The notes beneath the pieces are model-generated. The model was not told where the DNA came from. It did not search any database and saw nothing but the letters and a program-made list of their open reading frames with translations. A stretch of 64,000 nt of DNA from positions 38,530,264-38,594,263 of the forward strand of contig NC_134834.1 in NCBI RefSeq assembly GCF_004210375.1. Direction: 5' to 3'. How positions within the stretch are numbered: position 1 is the stretch's first letter; each line of letters starts with the position of its first letter. Of this stretch, positions 23,931 to 36,077 are shown piece by piece. The DNA comes from Tachypleus tridentatus. Its lineage: Eukaryota; Arthropoda; Merostomata; Xiphosura; Limulidae. The translations under genes were made by a program, and so were the position numbers.

Positions 23931-24260
23931 CATGGTCAGTTAGAATATCTTCATTATCAACAGCATCTCCATTTCAGAATTAGAAATGCCATTCTAATCA
24001 ATTGTATTTTTGGCCATTGCAACTTTTTTTTTTTCATTTAACTATCATCTTCAGTGTGTGTTTTCCTCTCCTTCCTTTCCGTATGTAATCGTTTCGTATA
24101 ATTTGTAATGAAAGCTTGGAATAGTCTCTCATACAAACTCTATAGTTTGGTATGATTAAGAAGGTTTTAGCACTAAACAGCATCAAATAACTAAATATAG
24201 AGATATTTACATCTTAAGCTAACGAGTATGAAATGTTTCCATTTTAAGATCCCGTAGATC

Positions 24261-24450
24261 AGGTCTATTCTGAGCTGTTCATACATGATTTCACAATAAA
24301 TAAGTAGCAACATGATTGTGTAATATTAAAGTCCTAGTTGTTATGCTGTAACCACTCTCAGTAAGGATGTAGCTGTTATTAACTATCAAAGGTTTGCTGG
24401 ATCACGTGGTTAGGTCTATTCTGAGCTGTTCATAAGTGATTCACAATAAA
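24261..24450 (+). repeat. Pair of ~39-bp direct repeats
   Basis: The segment containing AGGTCTATTCTGAGCTGTTC occurs at 24261-24300 and again at 24412-24450, about 151 bp apart, with few differences. The second copy ends just before the SINE target site at 24472. Confidence 0.8.
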
Positions 24451-24471
24451 ATCTACTTTAAATGTATGATT

Positions 24472-24758
24472 GCTAACTTCTTAGGGCCTGGCATGGCCAA
24501 GCGCGTAAGGCGTGTGACTCGTAATCCGAGGGTCGCGGGTTCGCGCCCGCGTCGCGCTAAACATGCTCGCCCTCCCAGCCGTGGGGGCGTATAATGTGAC
24601 GGTCAATCCCACTATTCGTTGGTAAAAGAGTAGCCCAAGAGTTGTCGGTGGGTGGTGATGACTAGTTGCCTTCCCTCTAGTCTTACACTGCTAAATTAGG
24701 GACAGATAGCCCTCGAGTAGCTTTGTGCGAAATTCCAAAACAAACAAGCTAACTTCTT
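24472..24758 (+). repeat. SINE type A, full length, with 11-bp target duplication
   Basis: Near-consensus copy with GGGCCTGGCATGGCCAAGCG head and CpG-rich B-box arm. Perfect flanks GCTAACTTCTT at 24472-24482 and 24748-24758. Confidence 0.93.
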
Positions 24759-25057
24759 TGGCTTATGTAACAGCTTCAGTATAATGTTGTACAAGTGTTA
24801 GAAGGAGATATCGCTTATTTTGAATGGCTTTGTCAGGACGTTCTAGTTACCAACTATGAAACTCCAAAGCAAATAGTAAATTTTGTAGCTCTTTTATTTT
24901 TTTTAATACTAATAAGAATAGTGGGGTATTGGAAAATTTCCAGTTGTTAAGACGTTACATTGTATTAATGAAAACTGTATAACAGTACTTAAAGTATTTT
25001 TATATATGTACATTATGAGAGTATCAAAACACGTGAATAAAATTAAAGTTAAGGCTA

Positions 25058-25296
25058 GGCCCGACATGGCAGATGGTTAAAGCGCTCGACTCGTAATCTG
25101 AGGGCTGCGGGTTCGAGTTCCTGTCACACTGAACATGCTCGCCATTTCAGCTGTGGGAGCGTTATAATGAGACGGTTAATCCCACTATTTGTTGGTAAAA
25201 GAGTAGTCTTCTCTCTAGTCTCATAGTGCTAAATTAGGGACGCTAGCGCAGATATCCCTCGTGTAGCTTTGCGCGAAATTCAAAAACCAAACCAAA
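25058..25296 (+). repeat. SINE type A with internal deletion
   Basis: Head and early body intact. After GGTAAAAGAGTAG the copy skips about 35 bp of the body (the CCCAAGAGTTGGCGG to GCTGC segment) and resumes at TCTTCTCTCTAGTCTCA. Tail present. Confidence 0.88.
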
Positions 25297-27504
25297 ACCT
25301 AGTTACATTCAGGCAATTTACTTTCGTGCAGATATTCTGTACGTAGTTATGGAGTGAGTTATACTCACTTTGAGGGGTAGTAAAATGACCTTACAAGCTA
25401 CTATGAATTGGGAATTATCCTCTTTGATTACAGGTATTTACGATCATTCTCAATTTAGTCTTAATTAACTGGTTTCCATGTTCTTGTTGATTTCAACTTA
25501 CTGTTGATGCAGAGGGTATGTCAAATCTAAAACACTTTTGTACAGCAAAAAATATCAAAAATACTTGTTGTATTTCGAATCGGAATAGGCCCTAGTGTTC
25601 TATATCACATGGAGACCAATTAATTAAGGCTAAACGTAGTACCCTTTAATATAAATAAAGGTTTGTGTATCTATCTTATTTGTACCTTTATGTTTCGCTG
25701 TTTTCCTTTGTATTCGTATGGTAAATTACTTTCTGTAAGATCAATAGATATGTTATTGTAAAAGTTATTTTGAACGTACTCAATTTTACTGTATGATCAA
25801 ATAAAGTTTGTTGTGTAAAAACTGATTATCACGGAAGGTCGCTTAGTGAGAAAGCGAGAAAGCCTTACAGAGGAACAGTTGTATATTTATTGTTCATCTC
25901 GGCCACCTAAAAAAACAGAGTAGTGATCTTACATTGTTATATGTGGTGTTTTTTTTCCCATGTGAGTATTGTAATAAACTTTTCTTTTTGGTAGAATTTT
26001 TCTAATCTAATTCTGATAAAAAAAAAACCTGGGTGAACTTTCTGTTAAGTATGAATTTTTTTTTTTTTTTTTAGTATTTGTATTCCAAATATGACAGTGT
26101 AAGTTACCTATAGTAACTTTTGATCAGGGTTTGTTATTGCGGTATTTCAGAGTAACATGATTTTTGCTCTCCTGTCTTATTTCTGAGTTTCTGTATGTTA
26201 TTAACTTTTTTACGAATCTATTACTAGGAGGATTTGGTGGCTATTGAAATAAGTGCTAAACTGAAAATTTTATGATGGGTTTAGAGAAGCTCTCTCTTGG
26301 ACGTGGAGTATTCTATTCTACTAAGTATAGCCTTCCAAAATATCTGATCTTCTAGTGAGAGACATATATACACCAGTTATCTAACTTAGCTATTAATCCA
26401 AGCAAGTATAAGAAGCTGAAAACATGGAATTGGTGGTAGTGAGTGCTTTGGGATTCATGGAAATGATCACTTGACTGTTAGTATCCTATTTGTCATAAAT
26501 CAACTGCTGGATGCTAACCCTGGTGATAGAAAGAGAGTAACTATGGTGGATAATTTCATTAGTGTGTACCATGTTATCTTCCAGCAGATGAATTATCAGG
26601 CATACCTGTGAAGAAAGTAAGTCTACTGGGCAACCAGTATCCCTATTCAAGCGAGAAGTGAGCTGCTGATCCCAGGGATTAATACAACCCTAAGCTTGTA
26701 GAGCTTCAAAATACGTTTCTTGAGTGCCACTTTTGTGATCTTAAATAAGAGTCATATGCTTAGCTAAATGTGGAGACATTCATCTATTGGCATTGATGTT
26801 TTTATTCTTTGTTATCCTTGTTTGTTTTGATAATAAGAATACCACAATTCTCATATGGTAAAAATTCTCATAAAGTAAAAAATTAATATGGAAAAAGTGA
26901 GGTATTTTAGACACAAATATGTTACTTTTAGATATTAATATAAATAATAAGTATCAGTCGGATCAATAGAAAATGTAACATAGAAAAAAACCTAAATCTC
27001 TGGCAATGATGGAGTTGAAACAAGAGAAAGACTGGATACAATGTGAACAAGGTGTAGAATAATCTTTATTGAAATTGGCCATTCAGTGATAGATGAGTAC
27101 ATTATTTTATTAACATAACCTTATGGTTACATAACGAGAGTATGTACGTGAAGTGCTTTTTCAGCTGGTAATTCTAATGGCAGCTTCAGGATTGGAGAGA
27201 TGATTGGTATTAGAAACAATTAGATTATCTCTAAAGACTTGCAGCTTAGTGGCTCATCGCTTCTGCAAGAGTGTAATTGTTAATTTTCATTCGTCTTTGT
27301 AAGAAAAATATAGGATAATCAGAAGTATTTTGGCTACTGACAAAATTGAAAACATTCTTTCATTAATATTAATGAAAATATCGAGTGCCACATATCTTTA
27401 CATAATCTTTCTTAGGTCAGTAACCAGCGTTTACTTTATACCTCAACATCCAACTCAATCCTTTACTTTCATTCACTTGTTGTCTGACATACTCTGTTCC
27501 GTGC
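25297..27504. other. AT-rich DNA, nothing recognised
   Basis: Includes poly-T runs (for example near 26056-26073). The 26220-26760 part is less AT-rich but no domain or frame was identified. Confidence 0.4.
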
Positions 27505-27538
27505 AACTGAGTAGAGAGACTGCTCACAGCTTTATATA
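27505..27538 (-). promoter_or_regulatory. Possible minus-strand core promoter (TATA plus Inr)
   Basis: On the minus strand TATATAAAG (27538-27530) is followed by CTCAGTTGC with the TCAGTT initiator at 27510-27505. The initiator A lies 30 bp downstream of the first T of the TATA box, the normal arthropod spacing. No identified coding region follows toward lower coordinates. The layout would also fit the promoter inside a decayed LTR. Confidence 0.4.
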
Positions 27539-27692
27539 CAGTATCCATAGCATTAGTATGTGTTCTCTTCACAACCTATTTCTTGATAGCTGCTCTACTA
27601 GATAGCGTCTCACTATCTGTGTGGAATTAGATATGAACCAGACAAATGCCTTTCACTTAAATGTTCTTTTGTAAGGATTAATATTTGTGCTG

Positions 27693-27797
27693 TTGATAGT
27701 AGGTGATAATGACTAGCTGCTTTTCCTCAAGCTAAATTAGGGATGGCCAGAGCAGATATCTCTGGTGTAGCTTTGCACAAAATTCAACCCAAATTGA
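27693..27797 (+). repeat. SINE type A 3' fragment
   Basis: Starts in the body at GATAGTAGGTGATAATGACT and runs through AAATTAGGGATGGCCAGAGC to the GTGTAGCTTTGCACAAAATTC tail. 5' truncated with a small deletion. Confidence 0.75.
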
Positions 27798-28557
27798 ACT
27801 TATTAAAACCACCTTGAAACAACTAACTTTGTAGGATTTGAGCACATACATATATAATTCGTTGTATTGTGTAATGAGATTGTAAATCTCATAAATTGTT
27901 AAGTTTATGTAGAATTAAATCAATTATAGTCAAACTATCTATCGTATGAAAAATATTCAAACCTAATATTCTCCAAATATTTGTAGATCGATATTGTCTG
28001 ATCATTTGTCCAGTTGTTGTATGCCCGGCACAGTTTATACTTAATGTGCAGTGAGCATATAACATTTTTGTTGCATAGTGCAATGAATTAGGCAAAATAC
28101 AAGAGCTGTGGATTTACTTTTTAAACCATTTAAAAATCTTACATATTGAACTGAAATTAATAAGTAAAAATAGGGACACAATTTAGAAAAAGTATACCAA
28201 ATCTAATCCAGTATTTTATAAACTAAAATGTTTTTGTAAATAATATGTTATTGTATCCTGAAATTTTGTCAACAAATGATTCAGTATGTTTGATACATGT
28301 TAAGTTTGAGGTTTCATTTATTGCACCGTGATGAAATGTGACTTTTACATAAGAAAATGACGAAACACTGAATGGTAACTAAATATTTGCATAATTTGTA
28401 AGTGAAAAGATTATACACATTGTTTCAAAATCTATGTAAGAATAATATCTGTTTTCAAATGAAAACAAGTAGATAAACTAATTTTATTGAGACTAAAAAC
28501 TGAATTCTCACACTTTTATTATTCCTTTAACATGTATCATGTATAAATAATAGTCAT
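27798..28557. other. AT-rich spacer, nothing recognised
   Basis: No feature I can support. Confidence 0.45.
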
Positions 28558-28722
28558 ACCAAACATGCTCGTTCTTTCAGCCATAAGGGCATCATAAAGT
28601 CACGTTCAATTCCACTATTCGTTGGAAAAAGTAACCCAAAAGCTAGCAGTGGGTGGTGGTGACTAACTAGGGATGGTTAGCGCAGATTGCCCTCGTGTAA
28701 CTTTGCGCGAAATTAAAAAAAA
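28558..28722 (+). repeat. SINE type A, lacking the tRNA head
   Basis: Begins exactly at the head/body junction (CCAAACATGCTCG), then diverged body with an internal deletion (GGTGACTAACTAGGGATGG) and tail GTGTAACTTTGCGCGAAATT ending in an A run. Confidence 0.82.
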
Positions 28723-28774
28723 AGAGTAATTACGTTTGACTATACTGTACATATTTCAATCATTTATTCACTCG

Positions 28775-28893
28775 TGGTGCTCCCCAGTGGTATGTCTGCG
28801 GATTTACAACGCTGAAAACCGGGTTTCGATACCCGTGGTGGGCAGAGCACAAATAGCCCATTGTATAGTTTTGTGATTAATTCAATACAACAA
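28775..28893 (+). repeat. tRNA-derived SINE, type B
   Basis: Head GTGCTCCCCAGTGGTATGTC, anticodon region GCGGATTTACAACGCTGA, B-box-like GGGTTTCGATACCCG, linker GTGGTGGGCAGAGCAC and tail CCCATTGTATAGTTTTGTG. Good reference copy for the family. Confidence 0.9.
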
Positions 28894-29339
28894 CATGTAG
28901 TGGCCTGTCTTTAGTTTGGTGTATTATTATTTCTTACGTAAATTCAGTGTTTGTTTTCACAAAATGTCACATAGTATTTCGTGAAAAATATAAACTCTAC
29001 CTGAAATAAACAAAAAGAGTATAAGCTAGTTCACTATTTTATATTCTTATAAAGTATATTCTGTAATGATAAACAGCAAGTGTGTTGGATTTATAAAAGT
29101 AAAAGAATGATTAATTAATTTATAATTGAAGGTAATTTCAAGGTGATGCTTGTCAATTCTTTTTTCGGTTATAATTTGCGTTCACTTGTGAAAAATGTGT
29201 TTGATGCTTTCATGAACTAATGAGTTTAAACATTATAGTGTACAAAATGGTTAAGTTCTGACAGATAAGAAAATATAATTTCTGGTGTGTATGTCCGTCA
29301 ATTTTATAGAAACCAAAGGATTACTTGTTTTAGCTTTAG

Positions 29340-29860
29340 GCGAATATGCCACTTGTTTTCACACAAGGCTCAAGCTTTATCAAACTAACGTCAGTTGAAG
29401 TTATTGTATAGTATTTAGAGATCCAAATAAGCGTCCTTTTCAGGGATAATATACGTAAAAGTAAATTATAGAACATATTAGGCGAGCATGTCACTTGTTT
29501 TTACACAAGGGCCAAGCTTTATCAACCTAACATCAATGACCTATCTGTAATAATTTAAAAGTTCATTTATTGAAATGATACAGAAAGTAAACACAACTTA
29601 TAGTTTATATACATCATGTTCAAAACCAGCAAGAAAAAAAGTTCTAGACAAAGATTTGAAAAAATATCTTCAGAAAAGTAAGAATACAATATTTTTCAAT
29701 TGTAATGGTTAAATATAACTGGTTTCCTAGTGCCTTTAAGCTTTAGTCGATTAAATAAATTTATAAAGCTAAACATAACATTATTGTATAGTATTTATAG
29801 ATTCAAATAAGCGTCCCCTTTTTGAGCAAATGTACGTAAAAGAGAATTATAGAACATATT
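29340..29860 (+). repeat. Two interleaved pairs of diverged direct repeats
   Basis: Block 1 (about 54 bp, with CACTTGTTTTCACACAAGG and CAAGCTTTATCAA) occurs at 29340-29394 and 29482-29534. Block 2 (about 80 bp, with TTGTATAGTATTTAGAGATC and TAAGCGTCC, ending GAATTATAGAACATATTA) occurs at 29401-29480 and 29782-29860. The order is 1-2-1-spacer-2, which suggests an old duplication of a composite unit. No coding potential. Confidence 0.8.
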
Positions 29861-29989
29861 AATTGTACATATATAAACGAATGAATCGGTGATAAGGATT
29901 TTGCATGTAAAGTATCAGAAATTATAAAAGTGTGTCATACAGATGAAATATAGAAATCAAAATTATAATTAGCTCATTAAACACGCCAG

Positions 29990-30440
29990 TAACAGTATAC
30001 GAGTATAGAAACACCGCCCATCTTTGTAAATATTACAAATTGTAATCTGTATGAAATTCTATAGAAGTATAGTAACACTGTCTACCTATAGAAATACCAT
30101 CTACATTTATAAAACATGTAATACAATTAAATATATAAACGAAAACTGTAAGCATGACTTGAGATAAGTTGAAATCTGTATACAGTCCTAAGAGGCTGTA
30201 GTAACAGTGCCTTTACTAATGCTATCGGTATATAAAATCATATGTAATACAGTTAAATACACTAAGTAAAACTATAAAGGTAAGTTGAAATAAATTTGGA
30301 TGTTGTCTTAGGAAAGTAATAAAACTGTCCACCTTTTTAAAACACGCACAATATGCATAGGAAGACTATCTACCTATAGAAACTTTGAAACACAATAAGC
30401 CTATACAACCTTGGTAACATCATCTGCCTATAGTAAGAAG
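29990..30440 (+). repeat. Degenerate tandem repeat region
   Basis: Recurring motifs such as CTACCTATAGAAA, ACATGTAATACAATTAAATA and ATATGTAATACAGTTAAATA, and phrases like AACACTGTCTACC and AACTGTCCACC, repeat at roughly 120-150 bp intervals with heavy divergence. Unit boundaries cannot be fixed by eye. Confidence 0.55.
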
Positions 30441-31209
30441 CCTTCTTGAATCTCATTATGATGTCATTCCCTACCCAAGACAACCATGTTCTGTTGTGCC
30501 ACTTCGTGGTGATATGATGTCATCGGGACTATTATATAACACCTAAGTAACCCTGAGATGTTGACATAATTTGCACCTTGAGGAGGTATTCTTTGTGTAT
30601 TACATGAGAGTTATGTAACCCAGACGGTAATTTCCTTTTGGAATTCAATTATCGCTATTACTATTTAACTTGAATGACATGAGTACAAGTACAGTTTCCT
30701 CCACCAAAAAGTTGTCATCAAATGTATTAAAGACCGAATTTCGTAGTACTATGAAAAGAAAAACAGAATTATCGAAAAACTCCTTTTACAAACACTCATT
30801 ATTCAACAAGAAATTACAAAAAAATTAAACAAGAAATATTATTACGTATAAAATAACAAATATTTGTTTATTAAACTATGATACCTCATTAATTGCATTA
30901 AAAATTTGGCGAAGAATTGGAACTCCTTTCATACTTCAAACTTCTTGAAAACTCATTCAGGTTTTTGAACAAATATACGTAACGTTTCTTAGCGTATAGA
31001 TCTAGTTGGTCACTTATTTCATTCAAGTTCCACAACTTTCTGCTTAGATGGCAAAATCGTTACATAGAATTTCATACTATGAGGCTGTGTTATTACCTGG
31101 TTTTAACCGACAGTTAACATTTTATTACACCAGCTTTCCAAACTAGTATTCAGTTTAAACTTTAATTTAGTCTATTTGAAAGCACTAGAAAAGAGTGTTT
31201 TGTTTTTTA
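30441..31209. other. AT-rich spacer, nothing recognised
   Basis: No feature I can support. Confidence 0.45.
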
Positions 31210-31423
31210 TTTGAATTCTGCGTAAAGCTACATGAGGGAAGGCAGCTAGTCATCACTAACCACAGCCAACTCTTGGACTACTCTTACCAACGAGTAGTGG
31301 AATTAACCGTCACATTATAATGCTCTCATGGTTGAAAGGGCGAGCATGTTTCGTGTAACGGAGATTCAAACACGCAACCCTTATATTACACGTCAAGAGC
31401 CCTAACCACCTGACTATGCCGGA
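31210..31423 (-). repeat. SINE type A, internally deleted, old
   Basis: Minus-strand copy. The head is heavily CpG-decayed but recognisable at 31365-31423 (tRNA-like, ending CCGGCATAG on the minus strand). About 45 bp of the 3' body is deleted at 31237, where CATGAGG joins GAAGGCAGCTAG. Confidence 0.82.
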
Positions 31424-32024
31424 GTATCTTGTTAAATGATCACCATTTTGATAACAACTGAATTTATATAAATTGTATAACAAAAATTTCAAAATAAAGA
31501 GTTTAACGCTTTATGAATGAAGAATATATATGCGTTTTAAACTAACATTGTTCTGATAAAAATCTATACCTATACACTTGAGAGTAAATTGAGAACATTC
31601 ATATTTTCTTGTCTCACAACGAAAATGAAGTTTTATGAGAGTCAGGATTTTTTTTTAGATTTAAATGAAATTTTGTCTGTAACTGGCTCTAGCCGTGAGT
31701 GATTTTCCTAAAGGCAAAGATAAATACATAGAATATCGTGCTAAACAAAGATGACACTTAATAAAACATTTGAAAAACTTTCCAAAATATGTTCATTTTC
31801 TAATATTTCAAAAGAGTTTCTGTCTTTACATTTTCACACAATTATATAACGTTACGTATAATAATTTATCTCGGACGAGTTTTCGCTTTATTATGCTACG
31901 TTCACACGTAGTGTATTACGATTTCAAATAACCAGAATTTTTTATTTTAATTTAGAAGTAAATTAAATGTTAGTATATATGAAGTTTATGATATTTCACA
32001 ACAAGATTGATACACACAATTTTC
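31424..32024. other. AT-rich spacer, nothing recognised
   Basis: No feature I can support. Confidence 0.45.
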
Positions 32025-32148
32025 TGTCCCCTTCTGGGACAGCGGTGAGTCTGCAGATTTTCAATGCTAAAATTAAGAGGTTCGTTTCTCCTCGGTGGAA
32101 AATGCAGATAGCTCGATGTGGCTTTGCTATAAGAAAACACATACCGTT
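32025..32148 (+). repeat. tRNA-derived SINE, type C
   Basis: Head TCCCCTTCTGGGACAGCGG, region CTGCAGATTTTCAATGCTAA, then CTCCTCGGTGG and the type C tail CGATGTGGCTTTGCTATAAG. Open frames on both strands here arise from the repeat. Confidence 0.8.
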
Positions 32149-35100
32149 TTTCTCTTAACACAAATATATTTTGATATACAAACAAAAATACAATTTGTAA
32201 TAACGGTTATTAGAAATTTTTATTACAAATAATGGTTTATATATAAGAGTTTTACGAAGTTTCAAACTGTAAAAAATGTCATTACAGAGAAACGTACAAA
32301 CTATACTGAGCCTTCTGGCTGGTCTAGAACTAAATATTTTATCGACATTCCAGGTCCACGACAAGCAAACTAATTACGAGTTGAAATTATGACATCTCTC
32401 TTAGGCAAGCTAATTCATTCAAAGAAATTCACTGAAGTTGAACGGTTTGTAATGCTCGAAATACAAACGTTTCTGGTCAAATTCTGTACTTTTCCGATTA
32501 ATACGCGTTAATCATAATTATAGCTTCCGAGGCTTATAGTTTACTGACTGTAGCAAACTAAAAAATATTCTATTACTGTCTCCAGGCTAGCGTTTATATC
32601 AATCACGCAAGATTTTCAAAAGTTCAACAATGTTCGAAGACACACTAATATTTTCGTAAACCATATATTGTTGATTCTTGCTCTCGAGAATCTTTTACAA
32701 ATTTAGAGAACAAGCGGAAATTGCGCAATACACATTCAACAAATTACGTCACTTGCATTTAACAGAAACAAAATACATGTAAAACAGTGAGTCTGATACA
32801 ATAACGAGTTAAATTATTCATTCTATATCATTTCTTATCAGTACTTGATTTTGTTTTTATCTAGTTCAAACTTCCATATATTCTTATTAAACTAGATTCA
32901 AAGAATTAAATACAGTTATGACACCTTTCATTTCTGCTTTTGCGCTGACGCAAGTGTTGTTTTTGTCATAGTTACGCCATAATGACGAACAGACTTTGCT
33001 TTAAAGTTAAGCTAAGATAATATATTATATATGATGTTCATTTTGATAGGAAATTTAGGATAATTTCAAAAGAATATGAGTTTCTAAAAAAATCTTAAAG
33101 TTCATATTTTTATTCGATAATATATAATTAATTAATTCAACTTTTTCATTTCCAAGAAATATAAATTCAGAGTATTTAATTAAAAAATTAAAAACTGATA
33201 TATTGGCTATATATATCAATCAATATATTTATGCCATTGTATTACTAAAAGTTGGTGCATGCGACTAATTCTGAACCTAAAATATACAAACTAAGAAGAA
33301 TATTTTAAAACTGCACCATACGCAATTTCTATTTGTAATTTTAGCTTTTTTATTTATAACGTTTCACCCGTTTTCAGCATTTAAATGATAACTTTTAAAG
33401 TGTTATGCTACATATGTAAATATCGAATTGAACTAAACGCTTCTTGAGATGTGGTTTGTGAGAAATATAAGAAAGATCTGAAATAAAATTTTCACATACT
33501 TCTGATTTTGAATCCAAAATAAGAAAATTAAGTGAAATGTCTCTGGAAAAGAATGAATCCTGAGCTGAGGTAGAACATGCTTTAAGTAGGGTGGCCAGAC
33601 CTTAGGAAAATCCTCTTCAGAACCTTTTTTCTTTTACTATTGTTGCAAGAGCCCTTGGCTAAAATGATTTATGTCACAAATTTTAAACATATTAATTTAT
33701 AAATATTTATGCGCTTTCATAAATTAAATTGTAGTATTTATAGTAATACATTGCACACCTAAATAGTTTTTCAGATATTTTTTGTTTTCCATCACATAGC
33801 CTAACTAGTTCTAGTATTGTTCTTGAACAATAACCAAAATTAACAAATTAAGAGAAATATGAAATAAACCTACATGCAGGTACATTATTTAAATCTCATG
33901 GTGTGGTTATTGGTGTAGGATGGGACCATACTATGCATTAGCTCACCTTTTAGTTAGTGTGTAAAACTTTAAAAATTAATTAACTTGAAAGCCATAAGAC
34001 AATCACTTACTCAACTTTCACTAGTGAACATAATAATACAAAATGACTGTTATCTGTGTTCTCTTACGAAGGCTTTTTTGTCTGAAGATTAATGGTGTGC
34101 TCTCATGCAAAAAATCAAACATTGTCGAGGCTTTGGGGAACTTTTACATAAAAGGAAGTTCCCAGCCGTACTGGAAGCTAGAAACTATCTGCTGTTGGTG
34201 AACAAGCTATACCAATGTAAACCATATCACCAACCAGTAAGGCACAAGGAAACTGCAACTGAGGATGAAATTTAGAGAAGAAGAGACACTTTCTGATAGA
34301 GTACCAAAGATAATACAGTGACCCAATGGAGAAATGAGCCATCTAGCAGACTGAATTCAAGATACATAAGGAAGGAACCTCTTAAAACTTGGGTAACTTT
34401 TCTGATTACCTACATTTAAATTAGAAGCCATGCAGTGAAATAATGTAGTAGACCTAATGAATATCCTGAACAATAAGTTCATAAAAGAATTCTCAATTGT
34501 TATACCTTGATGTTTTGGACAAATCACTGGAGAATTACGAAGTGACAGAATTCATCATAATACCTCCAAGTAAGAACCTCTCTATTCGAATGATTGTTAT
34601 TCCAAGATTGTTATGGCATAAGCTCACTAATATCCAATGGATGTGCAATGCTATTCAAACCTCCATACCTTGTTTGTTCGAAAGCAAATGGAGCCATTGT
34701 TTCCTCTTGGGTATTATTTCGGAAGAGAGGAACCAATAATTTGTTATAGCTATGGGTCACAGAGACATTTTTCAGTAAATTACCCACACCTTACTGGGCA
34801 GTAATATAGTCAGATCTATTTTTTGCAACAAGTTGTTCCATAGCTCTGTAAAACTTGAAAAAGTATATCAGACATTTTGTAGTAAAAGGTGTGATTCTGT
34901 CAGGGCTGGGTGCTGCTTGGTAAGTACCTTCATGAAAGAATGGCAGGACGATAAAATTGCATAGAAACTGCAAGAACCCTGATAGGTATCACAGTGTATT
35001 ACACACTCAACACTCTGATAATTGAATACTCACTTCATTCTGGCAAATAAAACCACGCTAAATGTGAAAATAGAGGCAAACCTTTGATTATACAGGCCTG

Positions 35101-35339
35101 CAAATTTAACCTTCATAAAAGTTTTTTTTATTATATTAAATGATTTTTCGTAAATCAACTTTGTTGATTTCTAAAATAATATTAATTTTATTCTATCACG
35201 TAAGGAATTTTCACAAATTGGAAATGAAAACAATTATTTTGATAACATTATTATTTAGTTTACCACAAGAACAAACATTAACAAAAATACAAACAAACTG
35301 AAGAAAATGGAAGCAAATTGATGTCAAACAAATATGCAT
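32149..35339. other. AT-rich DNA, nothing recognised
   Basis: Long featureless stretch. The 34090-35030 part is less AT-rich, with an 80-codon plus-strand frame at 34497-34739 and a 60-codon minus frame at 34791-34973. Neither shows a motif I know. Confidence 0.4.
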
Positions 35340-35705
35340 TTTCATTCATCCAGATTGTTTTTATGAAGTCTGTGTCTTTTAATCACAAAACTACGTGTTT
35401 TGGCCTTTCTTTCGCGGACTGCATTTCGTTTCAATGATCAGCCATCATGCCGATATTCCACTTTCTCTAATGTCTTGATGAAACCATTCGTTTTGTTCTT
35501 TGCTAAAGGAACCAAGATTTTAAGGAAGTTGTCAATGTGTGAATGTCAAAAATGAGCTTTTAATCTTATTTTACAAACTAACTCTTTGAATCCATCAAGC
35601 ATATTATTGAAAATATTTTTGTAATTTGGATTCTTGTTATTTCCCAAAATTATCAACAACATATTCAAAGACAATCCACGCTTCTTTATAAACTTTTTTT
35701 ATCGA
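35340..35705 (-). pseudogene. C-terminal fragment of uncharacterised repeated family
   Basis: Reading the minus strand in three frames gives the ordered pieces FKELVCKIRLKAHF, HSHIDNFLKNLGSFSKEQ, NEWFHQDI and, later, AKERPKHVVL. This is collinear with the C-terminal part of the gene at 42455-44252, which has MSLKVHIFDTHLDK, KKNMGAYSEEQG, LFHRNIL and SRKSRKTTHF. From memory, the conserved order LKxHFxxSHxDxF, SEEQGExFHQDI, RYQG recurs in many uncharacterised arthropod proteins. At least one stop and several frameshifts are present and the N-terminal part is absent; a SINE begins just upstream at 35730. Function unknown. Confidence 0.7.
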
Positions 35706-35729
35706 GCTGTTTGGATCATTTACATAATT

Positions 35730-35994
35730 GGCACGGGTGATTAGGATGCTCAACTCGCAATTTGAAGGTCACGGGTTCGAATCCCCGTCCACCCAAAAAT
35801 GCTCGCCCTCTTAGCAGTGAGAGCGTTATAAAGTTACCGTCAATCCCAATATTTATTGGTAAAAGAGTAACCCAAGAATTGGTAGTGGGTGGTAATGACT
35901 GTCTGCTTTTCTTCTAGTCTTACCCTACTAAATTATGAATGGCTAATACAGATAACCTTCGTGCAGCTTTACGCAAAATTCAAACCAAACCAAA
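35730..35994 (+). repeat. SINE type A, older copy
   Basis: Head with B box GGGTTCGAATCCCCG and anticodon region CAACTCGCAATTTGAAGG, full diverged body and tail ending CAAACCAAACCAAAC. Start of the head is degraded. Confidence 0.87.
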
Positions 35995-36077
35995 CTATTT
36001 AACAGCCTCTTGTTAGAATAGCGAGAAATAAATAATATTGAAAACGAAAATAATGTCAAAGTGTATGCACAAACAAA

